Assembly: GCA_023014485.1 (NCBI GenBank)
Contig: JAJOZX010009481.1
Location: 62,001-126,000 of the forward strand
Reading direction: 5' to 3'
DNA from: Bathynomus jamesi
Taxonomy: Eukaryota; Arthropoda; Malacostraca; Isopoda; Cirolanidae
DNA: 64,000 bases
Below, one piece after another: positions 52,779 to 63,405 of this stretch (positions are counted from its first letter, which is position 1; every line of letters begins with the position of its first letter). A program made the position numbers and the translations under genes. The notes under the pieces were generated by a model. That model saw only the letters and a list, made by a program, of their open reading frames with translations, had not been told where the DNA came from and did no database searches.

Positions 52779-52850
52779 GGTTTGTATATAGACTAGTCTT
52801 GTTGTTCCTTATTCGACTAAGGTTTTCACCTTGTAAATCACTTGGCTCTG

Positions 52851-52892
52851 CTATATATATAGATAGAGAGATAGATAGATAGATAGATAATA
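52851..52892. repeat. (TA)n(GATA)n microsatellite
   Basis: TA run followed by GATA tetranucleotides. Confidence 0.92.
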
Positions 52893-53111
52893 TTTTTTAT
52901 GATCAATTGTTAATAGTCGGTTAAAAACGTTTTTCGGTGAAAAATCATTTTTCTTTCCAATAAATATCGGTTAGAAACAGAGGTTGAAGGTTTAAGTAGA
53001 GTTGACAATTTATTTTATTTTATTTATTTTTTTTTTTTTTTTTTAAATAATAAATTGCCTTTTGACTTTTAATAGACCATACAACCATATGTAAGTGGGT
53101 TTTTTTTGTAA

Positions 53112-53316
53112 ATTAGGTTAGGTTAGGTGGATCACCTGAAGATCCGTCACCCCAGCCTTTTTTAGTTAGCTTTATAAGGCTAACTAACGAAAATATCACG
53201 ACTTAACCTAACCAATCGTTAGGTCAAATGTACGCCCTTGACAATTGGTTAGGTTAGGTCGTGATATTTTCGTTAGTTAGCTTGGGTGACGGATCTTCAG
53301 GTGATCCGGTTAGGTT
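53112..53316. mobile_element. Palindromic MITE, GTCGTGATATTTTCGTTA family, copy 3
   Basis: Outer arms GGTTAGGTGGATCACCTGAA and complement; then GATCCGTCACCC; then GTTAGTTAGCTT; core AACGAAAATATCACGACTTA and its inverse. The whole 200 bp folds back around 53228. Each end is GGTTAGGTTA. Confidence 0.78.
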
Positions 53317-54264
53317 AGGTTATTAGAAGATTTGTAAAAGTATTCGTTCCTCACTGACTAGGCCTATTTCTTTATCACTACATATACTCATCGAGTTTAC
53401 TTCATCTTGATCTTCCAGTGAGCCAGCAGGAGCGAAGATTTTTCTTTACAAGGCTCCAATATGCTTCTATAGCATTCGTACATGACCCCTGTTCTTGGAT
53501 CTATAAAGTTCTTTGAATGGTTCACTGTTTTATGAACATACGGTCATACCATTCCTACATTTTCTGAATTATGGTAGTGTTTTCACTCAATGAATACTAT
53601 AATTGTCCCTGGTCGTAGGAATTGTTAAATTATTCAAAGCAGCGTTTCCCTCTTACGGTTTGACACTATTTCAACATGTTTGGCATTATTTGTACATGCC
53701 CTTGTTTCTTTAGCGTCATATATTCCAATAACCACATTTCTTTGGTGTTTCTCCCTAGGTTGTATTTTCTTCGTGCTGTAACAGTTTCGTCTATGTGATA
53801 CGTGACTCCTGGTCTGCCTAATTTCTATTTTTCACTATCCGTCTTCAATAAGTCTCTCGAGCAAATTTCTCTTAAGAAATAATAATAAAAAAATAATTGC
53901 TATTTTCTTAGATAGGCCTATCAATTGAGTTCATATTCTTACAGTTACCTTCCAGCAAAATAAATGTTAATTGCACAAATATTTCTAAACTTATTTTCGA
54001 ATTCACCAAAACTGACTGTGATCTTAAATTGTACCGCTCTATGCATTGCGCGCATTTCAGTCTGTATCCATCACAGACTTCATTGTTGATAATTAAAAAT
54101 AAATTTGAATTTCTACTTCTACAAAAGGTCTTTGGCACAAAATACGATCTTTTAATATGTTCATCTTTAACTCATTCATTAATTAATTATCTTTTTTCGC
54201 GTAATTTTGACATTTATAAAATGTCACATTTTCAAACGACATATTGACATCTTCCATAATAACA
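53317..54264 (-). mobile_element. Merlin transposon with decayed transposase
   Basis: Ends GGTTATTAGAAGATTTG and the complement of GTTATTATGGAAGATGT are weakly inverted. Length of about 950 bp and ISXO2-like coding on the minus strand fit Merlin. Confidence 0.65.
53370..54240 (-). pseudogene. ISXO2/Merlin-like transposase
   Basis: Merlin transposases are eukaryotic relatives of bacterial IS1016. On the minus strand, from the N-terminus: NEVCDGYRLKCAQCIERYNL with LRSQSVLVNSKISLEIF (53908-54138), the zinc-ribbon and helical region; RPGVTYHIDETVTARRKYNL (about 53800; first catalytic D); HKTVNHSKNFIDPRTG (about 53525); and, one frame over, TNAIEAYWSLVKKNLRS (about 53470; catalytic E) and LDEYM. 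This is the full domain order. Several frameshifts and stops, and the second D region is unreadable. Confidence 0.78.
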
Positions 54265-54272
54265 GTTAAGTA

Positions 54273-55029
54273 CAGCAATACCTCGCTATTCGCAACCCCG
54301 CTTATTCGCAATTGATATTTAAACACCCATATTCGCAAAGCATATCCCGCTTATTCGCAAAGTGACTTGATCGAGTTGGAGCAGCATCTAGCAGTGGACG
54401 AAGAGGAGGAGCAGGCCGAGAGTCCTCTCAAAACCATCACCTTTCCAGTTCTGAGGAAGCTTCTTTCTTCATTCGAGACGGCACTGGATATTGCGTTGGA
54501 CGTTGACCCGAATGTGAAGAAGAGCACCACTGTCATCCGCAACGTCAAGAACGACATTCGAGCCTACTATGAGCTTCTGGAGGAGAAGAGGAAGATGGCT
54601 CGCCAACCGATACTTTATGCATTTTTCCAGCCCAAATCCTCCCCTTCTCCTGATGTAGCTGTCACTCCAACTTCTTCAACCTCCAAGTCCGCGTTCCATA
54701 GGCTTTTTAGTCCTCGTTCCTACAACAGCAGTGTCAGTGCCGTCTCGAGTGGGGAGTCCAATGACCCTGGCCCCTCTTCATCCCAGTAACTCCTCACCCT
54801 CTCCTTCTCTTTATGCCAGCTCCGGTACGCCATTGACACTCACAGCAAAGGTAAAGGTAAATGCTAATTTAACTGTTTTACACTCATTGTAGTTATATTG
54901 TAGTATGTAGGGGAACGCATCCCCCTTAATTAAATTGATTCTTATGGGGAAAATTGCGCCGATATTCACCAATTCGTTATTCACAAAACTTTTAGGAACG
55001 CATCCTTTGCAATAACCGGGGTATTGCTG
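54273..55029 (+). mobile_element. Tigger/pogo-type element, internally deleted
   Basis: Ends CAGCAATACCTCGCTATTCG and the complement of CAGCAATACCCCGGTTATTG, flanked by TA. Repeated TATTCGCAA words follow the left end. Only the transposase C-terminus is kept. Confidence 0.85.
54361..54789 (+). pseudogene. Tigger/pogo transposase C-terminal part
   Basis: A 143-codon frame opens at the deletion junction with LIELEQHLAVDEEEEQAES, then KTITFPVLRKLLSSFETALD, KNDIRAYYELLEEKRKMARQ and a serine/proline-rich tail. Its place between Tigger ends, and the C-terminal position, support a Tigger transposase tail. The CENP-B-type HTH and DDE core are deleted. No ATG: the frame starts in the terminal repeat. 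Confidence 0.65.
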
Positions 55030-55443
55030 TAGCCTCGGACTTACGATTTGGAACGCACATCCACCACGCTTAAGTGAGGTGAAAACCTAATGCCTCTCTA
55101 CGCGACATCAACTAATCCCAAGTTTAATTATTATTTACAGATTTATTTACAATTTCTATTTAATAAAATAATTTATTCACGGCATAAAAGGATATTTGCA
55201 ATTTATTCATCATTTTAGTTTTTAAAATAAAACCAAAAAATTGTCCTATTATTATTAACTTTTACTGCAACAGTCTCTGTGACTACTTTTTGAGTCTACT
55301 GTACAAGAAATTACAGATTTACTTTTGTTGGATTTAAGTCACACGTCAAACTAGTTTACCTTAAGTACATCCGGTTAAGTATACATCAGAGAGAAGGGGA
55401 CTAACTTTAACACCTACACCCACATTGTGTGTGTGTGTATATA
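55030..55443. other. No recognisable gene
   Basis: AT-rich DNA ending in a GT/TA run (55425-55443). Nothing further supported. Confidence 0.5.
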
Positions 55444-56112
55444 CAGGGTGTCTCAAAAGTCACTATATATTTTGAAAAATAATGGGAATTACGAAAAACT
55501 GGTTTAAGACATGAAAAATATATTTATTTCAAAGTATTTCCACAAAGAATTAGTGCTATTTATTTATCTGTCTCCACATGGCGACCATCAGTGTCTCTAC
55601 AGAGCTCAAAGCGATAAGTTGTTTCCCGAAACACTTTCCACCATTTGAGGTGTTATTTTCTGAACTGCATCGGTAATACGATTTCGAAGTTCGGCTACAT
55701 CACTAATTCTTCTACCAGTGTACACCTTAGACTTAATGAAACCCCAGGCGAAAAAATCTAATGGTGTTAAATCGGGTGAACGTGCCGCCCATGGTTGTGT
55801 TCCTCCACGACCAATCCAGCGACCGGGGAAGCGTCTGTCAAGATAATCACGTACAATTATTGCATAATGGCACGGTGCTCCATCCTGCTGAAAAACTACT
55901 GTGTCAAGAATGCCATCTGTAAGAAGTTGAGGTTCGAGGAATTGTTCAAGCATGTCAAGATAAATTTATAAATTACACAAAATTCGAAATAAACCAATTA
56001 ACTTTTTTTAAATACACAAATTTGCACCTGAAGTACATATATTTTTGCCAGCATAGCATTTTTTAAAAAAACATCTAATGTCACCGAAATAGATAGTGAC
56101 TTTTGAGACACC

Positions 56113-56115
<3 letters not shown>
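55444..56115 (-). mobile_element. DD41D mariner element, 3' part
   Basis: Ends CAGGGTGTCTCAAAAGTCAC and the complement at 56092-56115 are inverted over about 24 bp with TA outside. The N-terminal half of the transposase is deleted. Confidence 0.88.
55606..55960 (-). pseudogene. Mariner DD41D transposase C-terminal half
   Basis: The minus strand encodes LDTVVFQQDGAPCHYAIIVR (second catalytic D), FPGRWIGRGGTQPW and ARSPDLTPLDFFAWGFIKSK (third D), followed by DVAELRNRITDAVQKITPQM. 41 residues lie between the two Ds, as at 25431. The frame shifts in the last residues. It is related to, but distinct from, the copy at 42624. Confidence 0.85.
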
Positions 56116-56147
<32 letters not shown>

Positions 56148-56148
56148 A
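56116..56148. repeat. (TA)n microsatellite
   Basis: TA run directly after a mariner end. Confidence 0.92.
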
Positions 56149-56240
56149 TATAAATGTGTGCGTGTACAAATCATGAATGAACTGCGTGTGTACGTATGTT
56201 TGTATGTATATGTAATCTTGCCAGTTATTCAGAGATAAAG

Positions 56241-56614
56241 TACTCACTCGGTTATCTGTGATTGAGGGGCGGTCCATGATCACGGATAACTCTTTCACGG
56301 TTAACTCAGTATACCCCTCCGGTGCGTGGGTGGGTGGTGCAGCTGCTTCTGCCCACCACCACTAACTGGCCTTCCACCTCGCGCCCCACCACACGCACTA
56401 TTATTCCATTCCAGTATAATATACAATAAGTAGTTCGTACTCACCACAAAAGGTGAAGATATGCGAAGCCACAAGCACCCATGCGTATTCTATGAAGCGT
56501 AGAGACACTGACTGAGGCGCGTTGTGGTGAGCTGGCGGGAGGCCATGGTCACAATTAGTGAATCACGGTTAACTCGATTCACGGTTGAGTGAATCACAGA
56601 TGACCGAGTGAATA
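56241..56614. mobile_element. Tigger/pogo-like MITE
   Basis: Ends TACTCACTCGGTTATCTGTG and CACAGATGACCGAGTGAATA are inverted; further inside TCACGGTTAACTC occurs in both halves. No coding sequence. Confidence 0.7.
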
Positions 56615-57589
56615 CTTTGTCAATATTTTATGTATGCATTTCTCTCTGCGTTCTCAGTATATGTATGCTGAAACTGTCTGCATGTGTATATTTACTAACG
56701 TACATTCGTAATTCTTGAAAGTCATTATTAGATGATAAAATACTTAGTCTATCTTACGTGTAGACCATTCTTTTTCTAATTTATAATCAGTTGTGCACAC
56801 GTGTATGTGTGAAGGATGTGCGTATTATATGGATGTTAATGTAAATTTGTAAAACCTTTATCTGTGAAAGTTTTTCATGTACGCTTTTGTGTATATAATT
56901 CAATGCAAACATACTATTTGTGTGTATAAAATCTTGTGTTATTGATAATTAACTGTGCACATGTTTGTGTATATTATGTGCATACTATAATTCTAGATGT
57001 GTGCATCAGAATTAATGTAAAACGTGTGTGTGTGAATTTTTGTATATCCACGTACATTTTCCTGTACAGCTTTGGAAAAAAGTTCGCCTAAAACAAAATG
57101 TCTGAAAACGTAAGCATTACTAAACAGTATTTTTGTCAATTAGTAATTTTTTTATGCTTTCAGAAATTTTCTTTGAAAGCCAACCTTTTTCCGAAACTGT
57201 ACGAGTAGAATTGAATACACGTACTACCCTGTAATTTACATGAATCATTGTATCTTATATACGTTAGCAAAGTGACCTGAATCCAAAGGCCACCGGGTTT
57301 AGAATCGTAAAGGCCACTGGGTTTGGTGTGGAACAGATTGCTTTTTGGATCATTTAAATTTAGGTTTATGATTAGGAATGAATTCGAAACATGAACAAAT
57401 ATTTGATATTTTATCGAAGCCATGTTTTATCAATAAATATTTTTGTTTTATTAACCCGTTAACTGCGCGAGCGCCCAGTTATGAGTCGAGCAAAAAACAC
57501 GGGCTACTACGCAGAGGTATCTCGGTTTAAAGTTTAAACCCGTGTATATACGGGGCTGCGCAGAAATGGTCAGAAGCTAAGTTAATAAT
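56615..57589. other. No recognisable gene
   Basis: 56640-57060 is AT-rich with many TGTGTGTAT/GTGCACATG-like words. Near 57452 TTAACCCGTTAACTGCGCG resembles a TTAA-type MITE end, but a matching right end is not found. Confidence 0.45.
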
Positions 57590-57815
57590 TTAGTAAAGTT
57601 CAAGTTTGGTTGTGTAAGGTCAAGTTTAAATTGTGTAAAAATCAAGTTAGGTCAGGTCAGGTTTAGGTTGGGTTAGGTGAAGTCAAATCGAGTCGAGTCA
57701 GGTTTAGGTTGGGTTAGGTCGAGTCGAGTCGAGTCGAGTCGAGTCGAGTCGAGTTGAGGTTGGGTAAAGTCAAATTAGGTTAGGGTAATATGTGTTTAGG
57801 TAGAATTTCCCGCCC
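57590..57815. repeat. Degenerate TTAGG-like pentamer tract with (GAGTC)n
   Basis: GGTTAGGT, GGTCAAGTT and GGTTTAGGTTGGG words are followed by about eight GAGTC units (57718-57755). It looks like pentameric, arthropod-telomere-like DNA that has drifted. Confidence 0.65.
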
Positions 57816-57894
57816 ATACTACGGGTATAGGTCTTAACCGAACCTCCCTTATAGCTAAGAAACCTGCATAGATTAATTGGATATATCATGGTCA

Positions 57895-58085
57895 CGTGTC
57901 AATACCGCTTCCCTTTAGATCGGCGAGGTTAAGCGACGTTGGGTCTTTTCAGTAATTGGATGAGTAACTGTCTCTGCCCTTCAGATGATGCAGCGACTCG
58001 TAGATGGTTCAGATTCCACGTAAAGGTCTAGCTCCCTCCGTCACATGACCTTTACTGTTGAGGAGATTAGATTACCAAAACTATA
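57895..58085 (+). mobile_element. 5S rRNA-derived SINE, copy 5
   Basis: CCCTTTAGATCGGCGAGGTT, AAGCGACGTTGGGTCT, AATTGGATGAGTAACTGTC, then GATGGTTCAGATTCCACGTA and ACCTTTACTGTTGAGGAGA. It keeps the best A-box region of the five copies. Confidence 0.75.
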
Positions 58086-58761
58086 ATAGTTATGCATAGA
58101 CAACCTTAATTTCTTAACTTAAAGGACTCAAAAATTACTTTATTTTTAGAGTTAGATTATAGTTAGAAGATCAATGAAACGTCTTCGTTAACGAAATAAA
58201 TACATATATATATATATGATATATATAGCTAGCTACAAAGGGAGGGTGTACCTTTGATAATTTGAACCAATATAAGCCCAATTAGTATTGGAATTTCTAT
58301 AAAATAATAGAAATTTTAAATTGTGGAAAATTATTAATTCCTTCAACTTTTTTTACTGTCTCCAACAACATCTACAAAAATAAAATACATAATAAAACGA
58401 GTTTATTTCTACATTATAAATTGATTATTAGTGTTATTTGTGCATATTATTTTACTTTTTGACGGTAACTTAGCTATTTCTTTATAATACCTACAAACAG
58501 TGAATTTTTCCCCATTACTTAACTTTATAGTGTTTGTAATGATAATAATATAGGCTTTACAATAATTCATTAGTCATATTTAGCTATAATTTACGAATCT
58601 CGTAAGTCATACTTGGAAATAATAATAAGCATTCTAAAATCTTGAGAATAAGTAAATATATTATTTATCAAACTCGTTTTCCGCGTTTTCTTCTCCCCAT
58701 TCAATGAATTTAAAACTAACTCGTATATTTTTCGTTTGATGTTTTACAGTCTACAAGAATG

Positions 58762-58806
<45 letters not shown>

Positions 58807-58970
58807 CAATTAGGCTTATTTGGAATCTAAATTTACAGTCGTAAATTTAATTCCATTTGCACCAATTAAAACATATCGATGTTGGAGGCAAATAAATTTT
58901 TGTATTTCTGTAATTTGAATTTGTAAGCTGAATTTATTAAATTGCGAAGAAATTTTGTTTAATAAGCACA

Positions 58971-59012
<42 letters not shown>

Positions 59013-59069
59013 TGGTGATTAGAAATAATGTAAGCACATTTTTAAATTATTTATTATGGACACTAATTG
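58086..59069. other. No recognisable gene; three (TA)n runs
   Basis: TA runs at 58202-58226, 58763-58804 and 58973-59006. The rest is AT-rich and unassigned. Confidence 0.5.
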
Positions 59070-60560
59070 TAGGAAGGAGGGGGTCAAGGACGAAAGACCT
59101 GCAGAAATTCCCCCCCCCCCCCACCTCTATAGAAAAGGGAGAGAACCGAAATCAAGGTCCAGAGTTTTCGAGATGCCTGAACGCTCTGCGCTTAAAAGAT
59201 TGGAGGTTATAGACTGGGGGAATAGATGGATTGAGGAAGGTTGTTCCAGAGCTCACTGGTTGAGTAGATGAAAGATTGAGAATACCGACTAACCCTTGCG
59301 TTAGGGTATTAGAGACAAAAGGGATGAAGATGCGTGAAAAGTCGGATACTGCAAGCTCTCCTTACCCTTTCGGTACTGCATGTGCGGGCAGAACATGTGC
59401 TCCCACAGACAGCGTTTCTTTTACGCCCATTCTAATGCGGGCGTGAAAATTAAGATCGTACGTAGTTAGTCTGTGGTAATCATTCGTGCGTCGTACGTAG
59501 TTAGGTCTTAAAGGGTTAATGCAGTTAGAGAGTTCAGAAGAGCATTGTCCGTTATAATTACGATAGTAAAGAGAGGGGGGGGGAGAGAGAGGGTGCAATA
59601 TTTGGCGGAAAGAGGGGGATTGAAGACAGACAGTAAGAGGGGGATTGAAGACAGACAGTAAGAGGTGGGAAATTAATGAGAAAAAACCCTTTGATTCCAC
59701 CCGGTCAAGTAGATCTGTGTGGGTTGAGCTACTCCATACATGAGAAGTGTACTCCATACTGGGGCGGACAAGATCCTCTGTACAAAGACATCAACTGAGT
59801 GGAGGTGAAGAAACTGCGGAGCCAGTACAGAACACGTAACCTCTTAAAAGATGTTTAGAAAGAGAGTATATGTGATCTTTCTAGGAAAGATCACGAGCAA
59901 AGGAAACTCCAAGAATGTTAAGAGAAGAGGAAGGATTGAGTTGTGTCTCGTTGAAGATGAAGGGATAGTCGTGTGGATGACCGTGACGAATAGACAGATG
60001 AAGGAACTGAGTTTTTGAGGCATTGAAAGCCACAAGGTTTTCTCTGCCCCAATCAGAGAGAGTAGAAGAATCTGAGGTCAGGTATGCCATAGCCGCCTCC
60101 AAAGCATGGAGTGACTGTTGAGTGAAGTGAAAGGTGGAATCACCAGCATAGGAGTGGATAGGACAGGAAGAACGACTTTAAAAGATCGATGATAAATAAA
60201 ATGAATAGAGTGGGTGATAGGACAAAACCCTGAGAAACACCACTGTTAATAGCTTTAGGAAAAGAACAGTGGCCATGTACAACCGCAGCTATAAATCGGC
60301 CAGAAAGGAAATTAGAGATGAAGGCATAGATAGAAGGATAGAAACCGAAGGAGGGCAGTTTGGCACAAATCCTTAATTTCCAAACTCTATCAAAAGCTTT
60401 TTATATTATCTAGCCCAATAACAAAGATTTCACCGTAATCGCGAAAGGAGAATGACCAAGAGTCAGAGTTTGGGACAGGCTGAATGAAAGCGAACTTCCA
60501 GCAGGAAGGAAAAGTAGCAGATGGAAGAGAGAGACGAAGAAATTTGCCTCGGCAGGGTGT
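59070..60560 (-). pseudogene. Jockey-like LINE ORF2, copy 3
   Basis: On the minus strand, pieces match copy 2 in order: LTSDSSTLSDWGRENLVAFN (about 60080), LNPSSSLNILGVSFARDLS (about 59900), MEYTSHVWSSSTHTDLLDRV (about 59750), FFSLISHLLL and YYRNYNGQCSSELSNC. Upstream (60180-60450) complements of NSGV-type and FGETFVI-type words are present. The 3' end at 59070-59210 matches 35205-35345. A T/C run replaces the usual GGGAGGGGCG box. Many frameshifts. Confidence 0.8.
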
Positions 60561-60734
60561 CACCACAGAAGTAGCCCCATCAGAACCGTACGCCTTCCTA
60601 AAGTTGAACCCAGATTAGGCAGAAAAAATTCATCTTTGGAAAAGATTCGAATTTTTGACACATTCAGATGGAGTAGAAGATGGAGGAACAGCATTTGAGT
60701 CGTCCAGGGTTTAGTTGGAGGCGAATAGTTGAGC

Positions 60735-61258
60735 GAAGAGTTCGTTTTTATCAGGAGAATTGCACTTAATAAACAAAAAACTTCACAATGCACATTATTA
60801 AATGTAGTTTTCACATGTTTGCTTGTCATTTTATGTTAATGTTCAAAATGTCCATCATTTACACGCAAACATGCGGCGCAACGTTCCAAAACAGACCGGC
60901 ATCCAGTGGTGGTCATATTAGTTGAGATTTTGCATACTTCCGAACAATCGCTTCCTGTAACTGTTGCATATTTTGAGGATTAGTGCCATACACTTTGTCC
61001 CTCAGGTACCCCCACAGATAGAAGTCCAAAGGTGTAAGATTAGACGACCTTAAAGAATATTCTCTAGCGGTTCCACGACGACCTATCCATGTTGCGCCGC
61101 ATGTTTGTATGTAAATGATGAACATTTTGAACATTAACATAAAATTAATATTATATATTGTTTTTACATGCTTACTTATGGACAGAGTAAAGTTTAAGTG
61201 CAATTGGCATCCAAAATAGATAATTTTAAAATATCTACATTATTTTGAATCACTCTGT
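60735..61258 (-). mobile_element. Mariner-type fold-back with transposase remnant
   Basis: 60740-60900 and 61085-61205 are inverted copies (GCACTTAATAAAC, TTTAAGTGC; GCGGCGCAACGTTCC, ATGTTGCGCCGC). Between them the minus strand gives WIGRRGTAREYSLRSSNLTP then LDFYLWGYLRDKVYG, the third-D region of a DD41D-type transposase. Confidence 0.72.
60925..61110 (-). pseudogene. Mariner-family transposase C-terminal fragment
   Basis: The frame contains ATWIGRRGTAREYSLRSSNL, TPLDFYLWGYLRDKVYGTNP and QNMQQLQEAIVRKYA. The expected SPDLTPLD is changed to SSNLTPLD. Only about 60 residues remain. Confidence 0.7.
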
Positions 61259-61268
61259 ATGTATGTGT

Positions 61269-61424
61269 TACAGGAATATGTGTAACTCGGGATTTCATGA
61301 AATTCCTAAACTGTTCAGGGATTTTATGCAAGGTTAAGTCGTGATATTTTCGTTAAAACTAACGAAAATATCACGACTTGACTTTACATGAAATCCCCAG
61401 TTACGCAGATTCCCTGTAACATAT
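61269..61424. mobile_element. MITE with TTACAGGGAATCT ends, GTCGTGATATTTTCGTTA core, copy 4
   Basis: Ends GTTACAGGAATATGTGTAAC and the complement at 61400-61422. The core at 61333-61382 is a perfect palindrome of about 24-bp arms. It matches 30886-31154 in full layout and directly precedes a Tc1 end there too. Confidence 0.78.
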
Positions 61425-61615
61425 ATAGTGGCGCTTGTAAGTATTCGTACAGAGAAATATTTCGGTTATATTCGTCCTTATCTTTTGTATCATGCATACG
61501 ATAGTTAGGAAAAGTTTACCGTTCGTTTGAAAAAAAATAACAAATAAAAAAAATTAGTTCAACTCCAACATGTTATGCAAAATATCATAGAATTTGAGGA
61601 AAATAAAAAAGTTAA

Positions 61616-61738
61616 CCCTTTCATGCCGTATGGGCGCAAATGAGACCATCAAATTTTATGAGATTTTAGTCATTCTGGAGATATAACACCAGTTTTTTTT
61701 GTGGCATGAAAAGTAAACGAAAATCAGGTATGAAAGGG
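61616..61738. mobile_element. piggyBac-type MITE, TTAA duplication
   Basis: Ends CCCTTTCATGCC and GGTATGAAAGGG are flanked by TTAA (61612-61615 and 61739-61742). The copy at 31335 shows the empty GTTAAAATGC site. 123 bp, no coding. Confidence 0.88.
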
Positions 61739-61794
61739 TTAAATGCAAAAGTTTTCGTACATTTACTAGCCAAATTATTTAATATAGGGTGTTC

Positions 61795-62866
61795 AAAAAC
61801 GAAACTCAACCCGAAACAGAAAGAGGAGGGTCAGGTTACAATAATATATACAGTCTCCAATGGGTTGCGTCTCCTTTTTAACATCCTGTACTTTGTTTTT
61901 CCACCTTTTGCTTGAATGACTTCAATGAGTTGTTTTGGATATTTTTCTACAGGGTTTCGACATCTCTCGGAAGAAATTTTAACCATTTTTGGAAAGAAAA
62001 TTGTTGTAATTCATTCAGATTCGAAGGGTTTCTCTCGTGGACACCTTTTTTTCATATCAAACCATAAATTCTCGATTAAATTGAGATCTGGGTTTTTGAC
62101 TGGGCCACTCGAGAAGCTTCAAATTCTTTTGTTGAAGCCATTTCATGGTTGTTTTACTTTTATGTTTTGAATCATTATCTTGTTGCAGTACCCAATTGCG
62201 ACCCATTCGCAACTCCCGAACACTTTTTCTTTTAACATTCCCTGACATTTCTTCAATTCAAGATTCCACTTACAACAACAGTCTTTCCTGGACTGGAAGC
62301 ACTAAAACATCCCCAAAGAAACACACTACCATCACCACATTTAACCACGGGAAGGATGTTATTTCCTCATGCATTATTTGATATTCCCCAAACACCGTTG
62401 CTCGTTGTTCCCGAATAATTCAATGCTGGTCTCGTCTGTCCACTGGAAATTTCTTCCAGAATGCAAATCCATTATTTTGATGATCGTTGGCGTACTTTAA
62501 ACGAGCTTCTTTGTGCGCTTTTCGGAGCAAGCGTTTTCTTCGTGCAACTCTTCCATGCAGATCTTTCTTTTTCAATGTGGACATCGATGTTAGACAGTCT
62601 TAATGTTCGTCAAACATCACTTGCAGTCACTTTTGGATTCGCAGCAGCCATTCTTTCAATCCGTCTCTCTGTACGTTCTTGCGAGGTCGTCCACACCTTG
62701 GTACAATTTTGATTGTTCCAAGTCCTTTCCATTTCTTTATAATTGCAGCGACCGTCATAAATGGAATTCGAAGTTCTCCTATCTTCCTATAATTCGTTCT
62801 AGACTCTTCTGCAGCAATAACAGGTCTCTTAAAATTTGTAGACAACTCTTTATCACGACGATCCAT
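61795..62866 (-). pseudogene. Tc1-like transposase, frameshifted
   Basis: On the minus strand the N-terminus MDRRDKELSTNFKRPVIAAE (62866) leads to FMTVAAIIKKWKGLGTIKIV and GRPRKNVQR, a paired-type DNA-binding domain with the GRPR hook. 62057-62248 gives [20 protein letters not shown] (second catalytic D) and LLEWPSQ. The C-terminus near 61910-61980 gives CRNPVEKYPKQLIEVIQAKG. Several frame changes lie between them. Layout and spacing are those of a complete Tc1 gene of about 340 residues. The third catalytic region reads FNREF instead of NPIEN. Confidence 0.8.
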
Positions 62867-62902
62867 TGCTTACTAATGGCTTGTACAATCATCCATCTTC
62901 CA

Positions 62903-63405
62903 CAGTGCCGAATTTAGGGGTGTGCGGAGTGTGCTGCCGCACAGGGCCCCCACATTTTCGTGGTTGTATTACATATTCAAGCCAATCATCATGCCAACAC
63001 TGACCATTCTCAGTATTGAATTGTATCTTGTACTGTTAACATGTCCTGTCGTGTGGATAAATATATATGGTAACTGGTTTATCTGTAGCGTTAAATAGTA
63101 AAGAAAAAGATCAAAATGGGTGAATTCATGGCTAAATCATCACCAAGAACCTCAAGTCTACATTTCCGAACGTCGAAATCATGTTGCGTATGTACCTGTG
63201 TTTCATGATTGAGTATTGAGTTTACTAACATTACCAGTGACTTTGCTTGCCGAAAAACACGCAGTCTTTCTGTAAATAAATTTATTTTTTTTCAATAAAA
63301 TTGTTTTTTTGAGATGTTTGTGTTGCAGTAAATAAAAGGAAACAACAAACAGGCCCCCACAGCTTGACCTCGCACAGGGTCCCCACAAACCTAAATCCGG
63401 CGCTG
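62903..63405. mobile_element. hAT-type non-autonomous element, 8-bp duplication
   Basis: Ends CAGTGCCGAATTTAGG and the complement of CAGCGCCGGATTTAGG. ATCTTCCA (62895-62902) and GTCTTCCA (63406-63413) form the duplication with one change. Inside, GCACAGGGCCCCCACA is repeated in inverted form near the right end. It splits the upstream part of the Tc1 element. Confidence 0.87.

Larger units (their letters stand above)
48880..52800. mobile_element. Penelope-like element in inverted (fold-back) arrangement
   Basis: The left arm (48880-49620, minus strand) and right arm (50991-52650, plus strand, after removing two insertions) are inverted copies of the same Penelope 3' region: GIY-YIG endonuclease end, 3' UTR and beyond. 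Shared words include ACGACCTAGCCCTCTTAGAA and AAGGTAAGCCCCCTTTTATA. The right side goes on to a hammerhead-like motif at 52730. Insertions: 49638-50990, 51048-51231 and 51482-52419. Confidence 0.8.

Noticed and set aside
57452..57600. TTAA-type MITE starting TTAACCCGTTAACTGCGC
   Set aside because: No matching right-hand inverted end or TTAA boundary was found.
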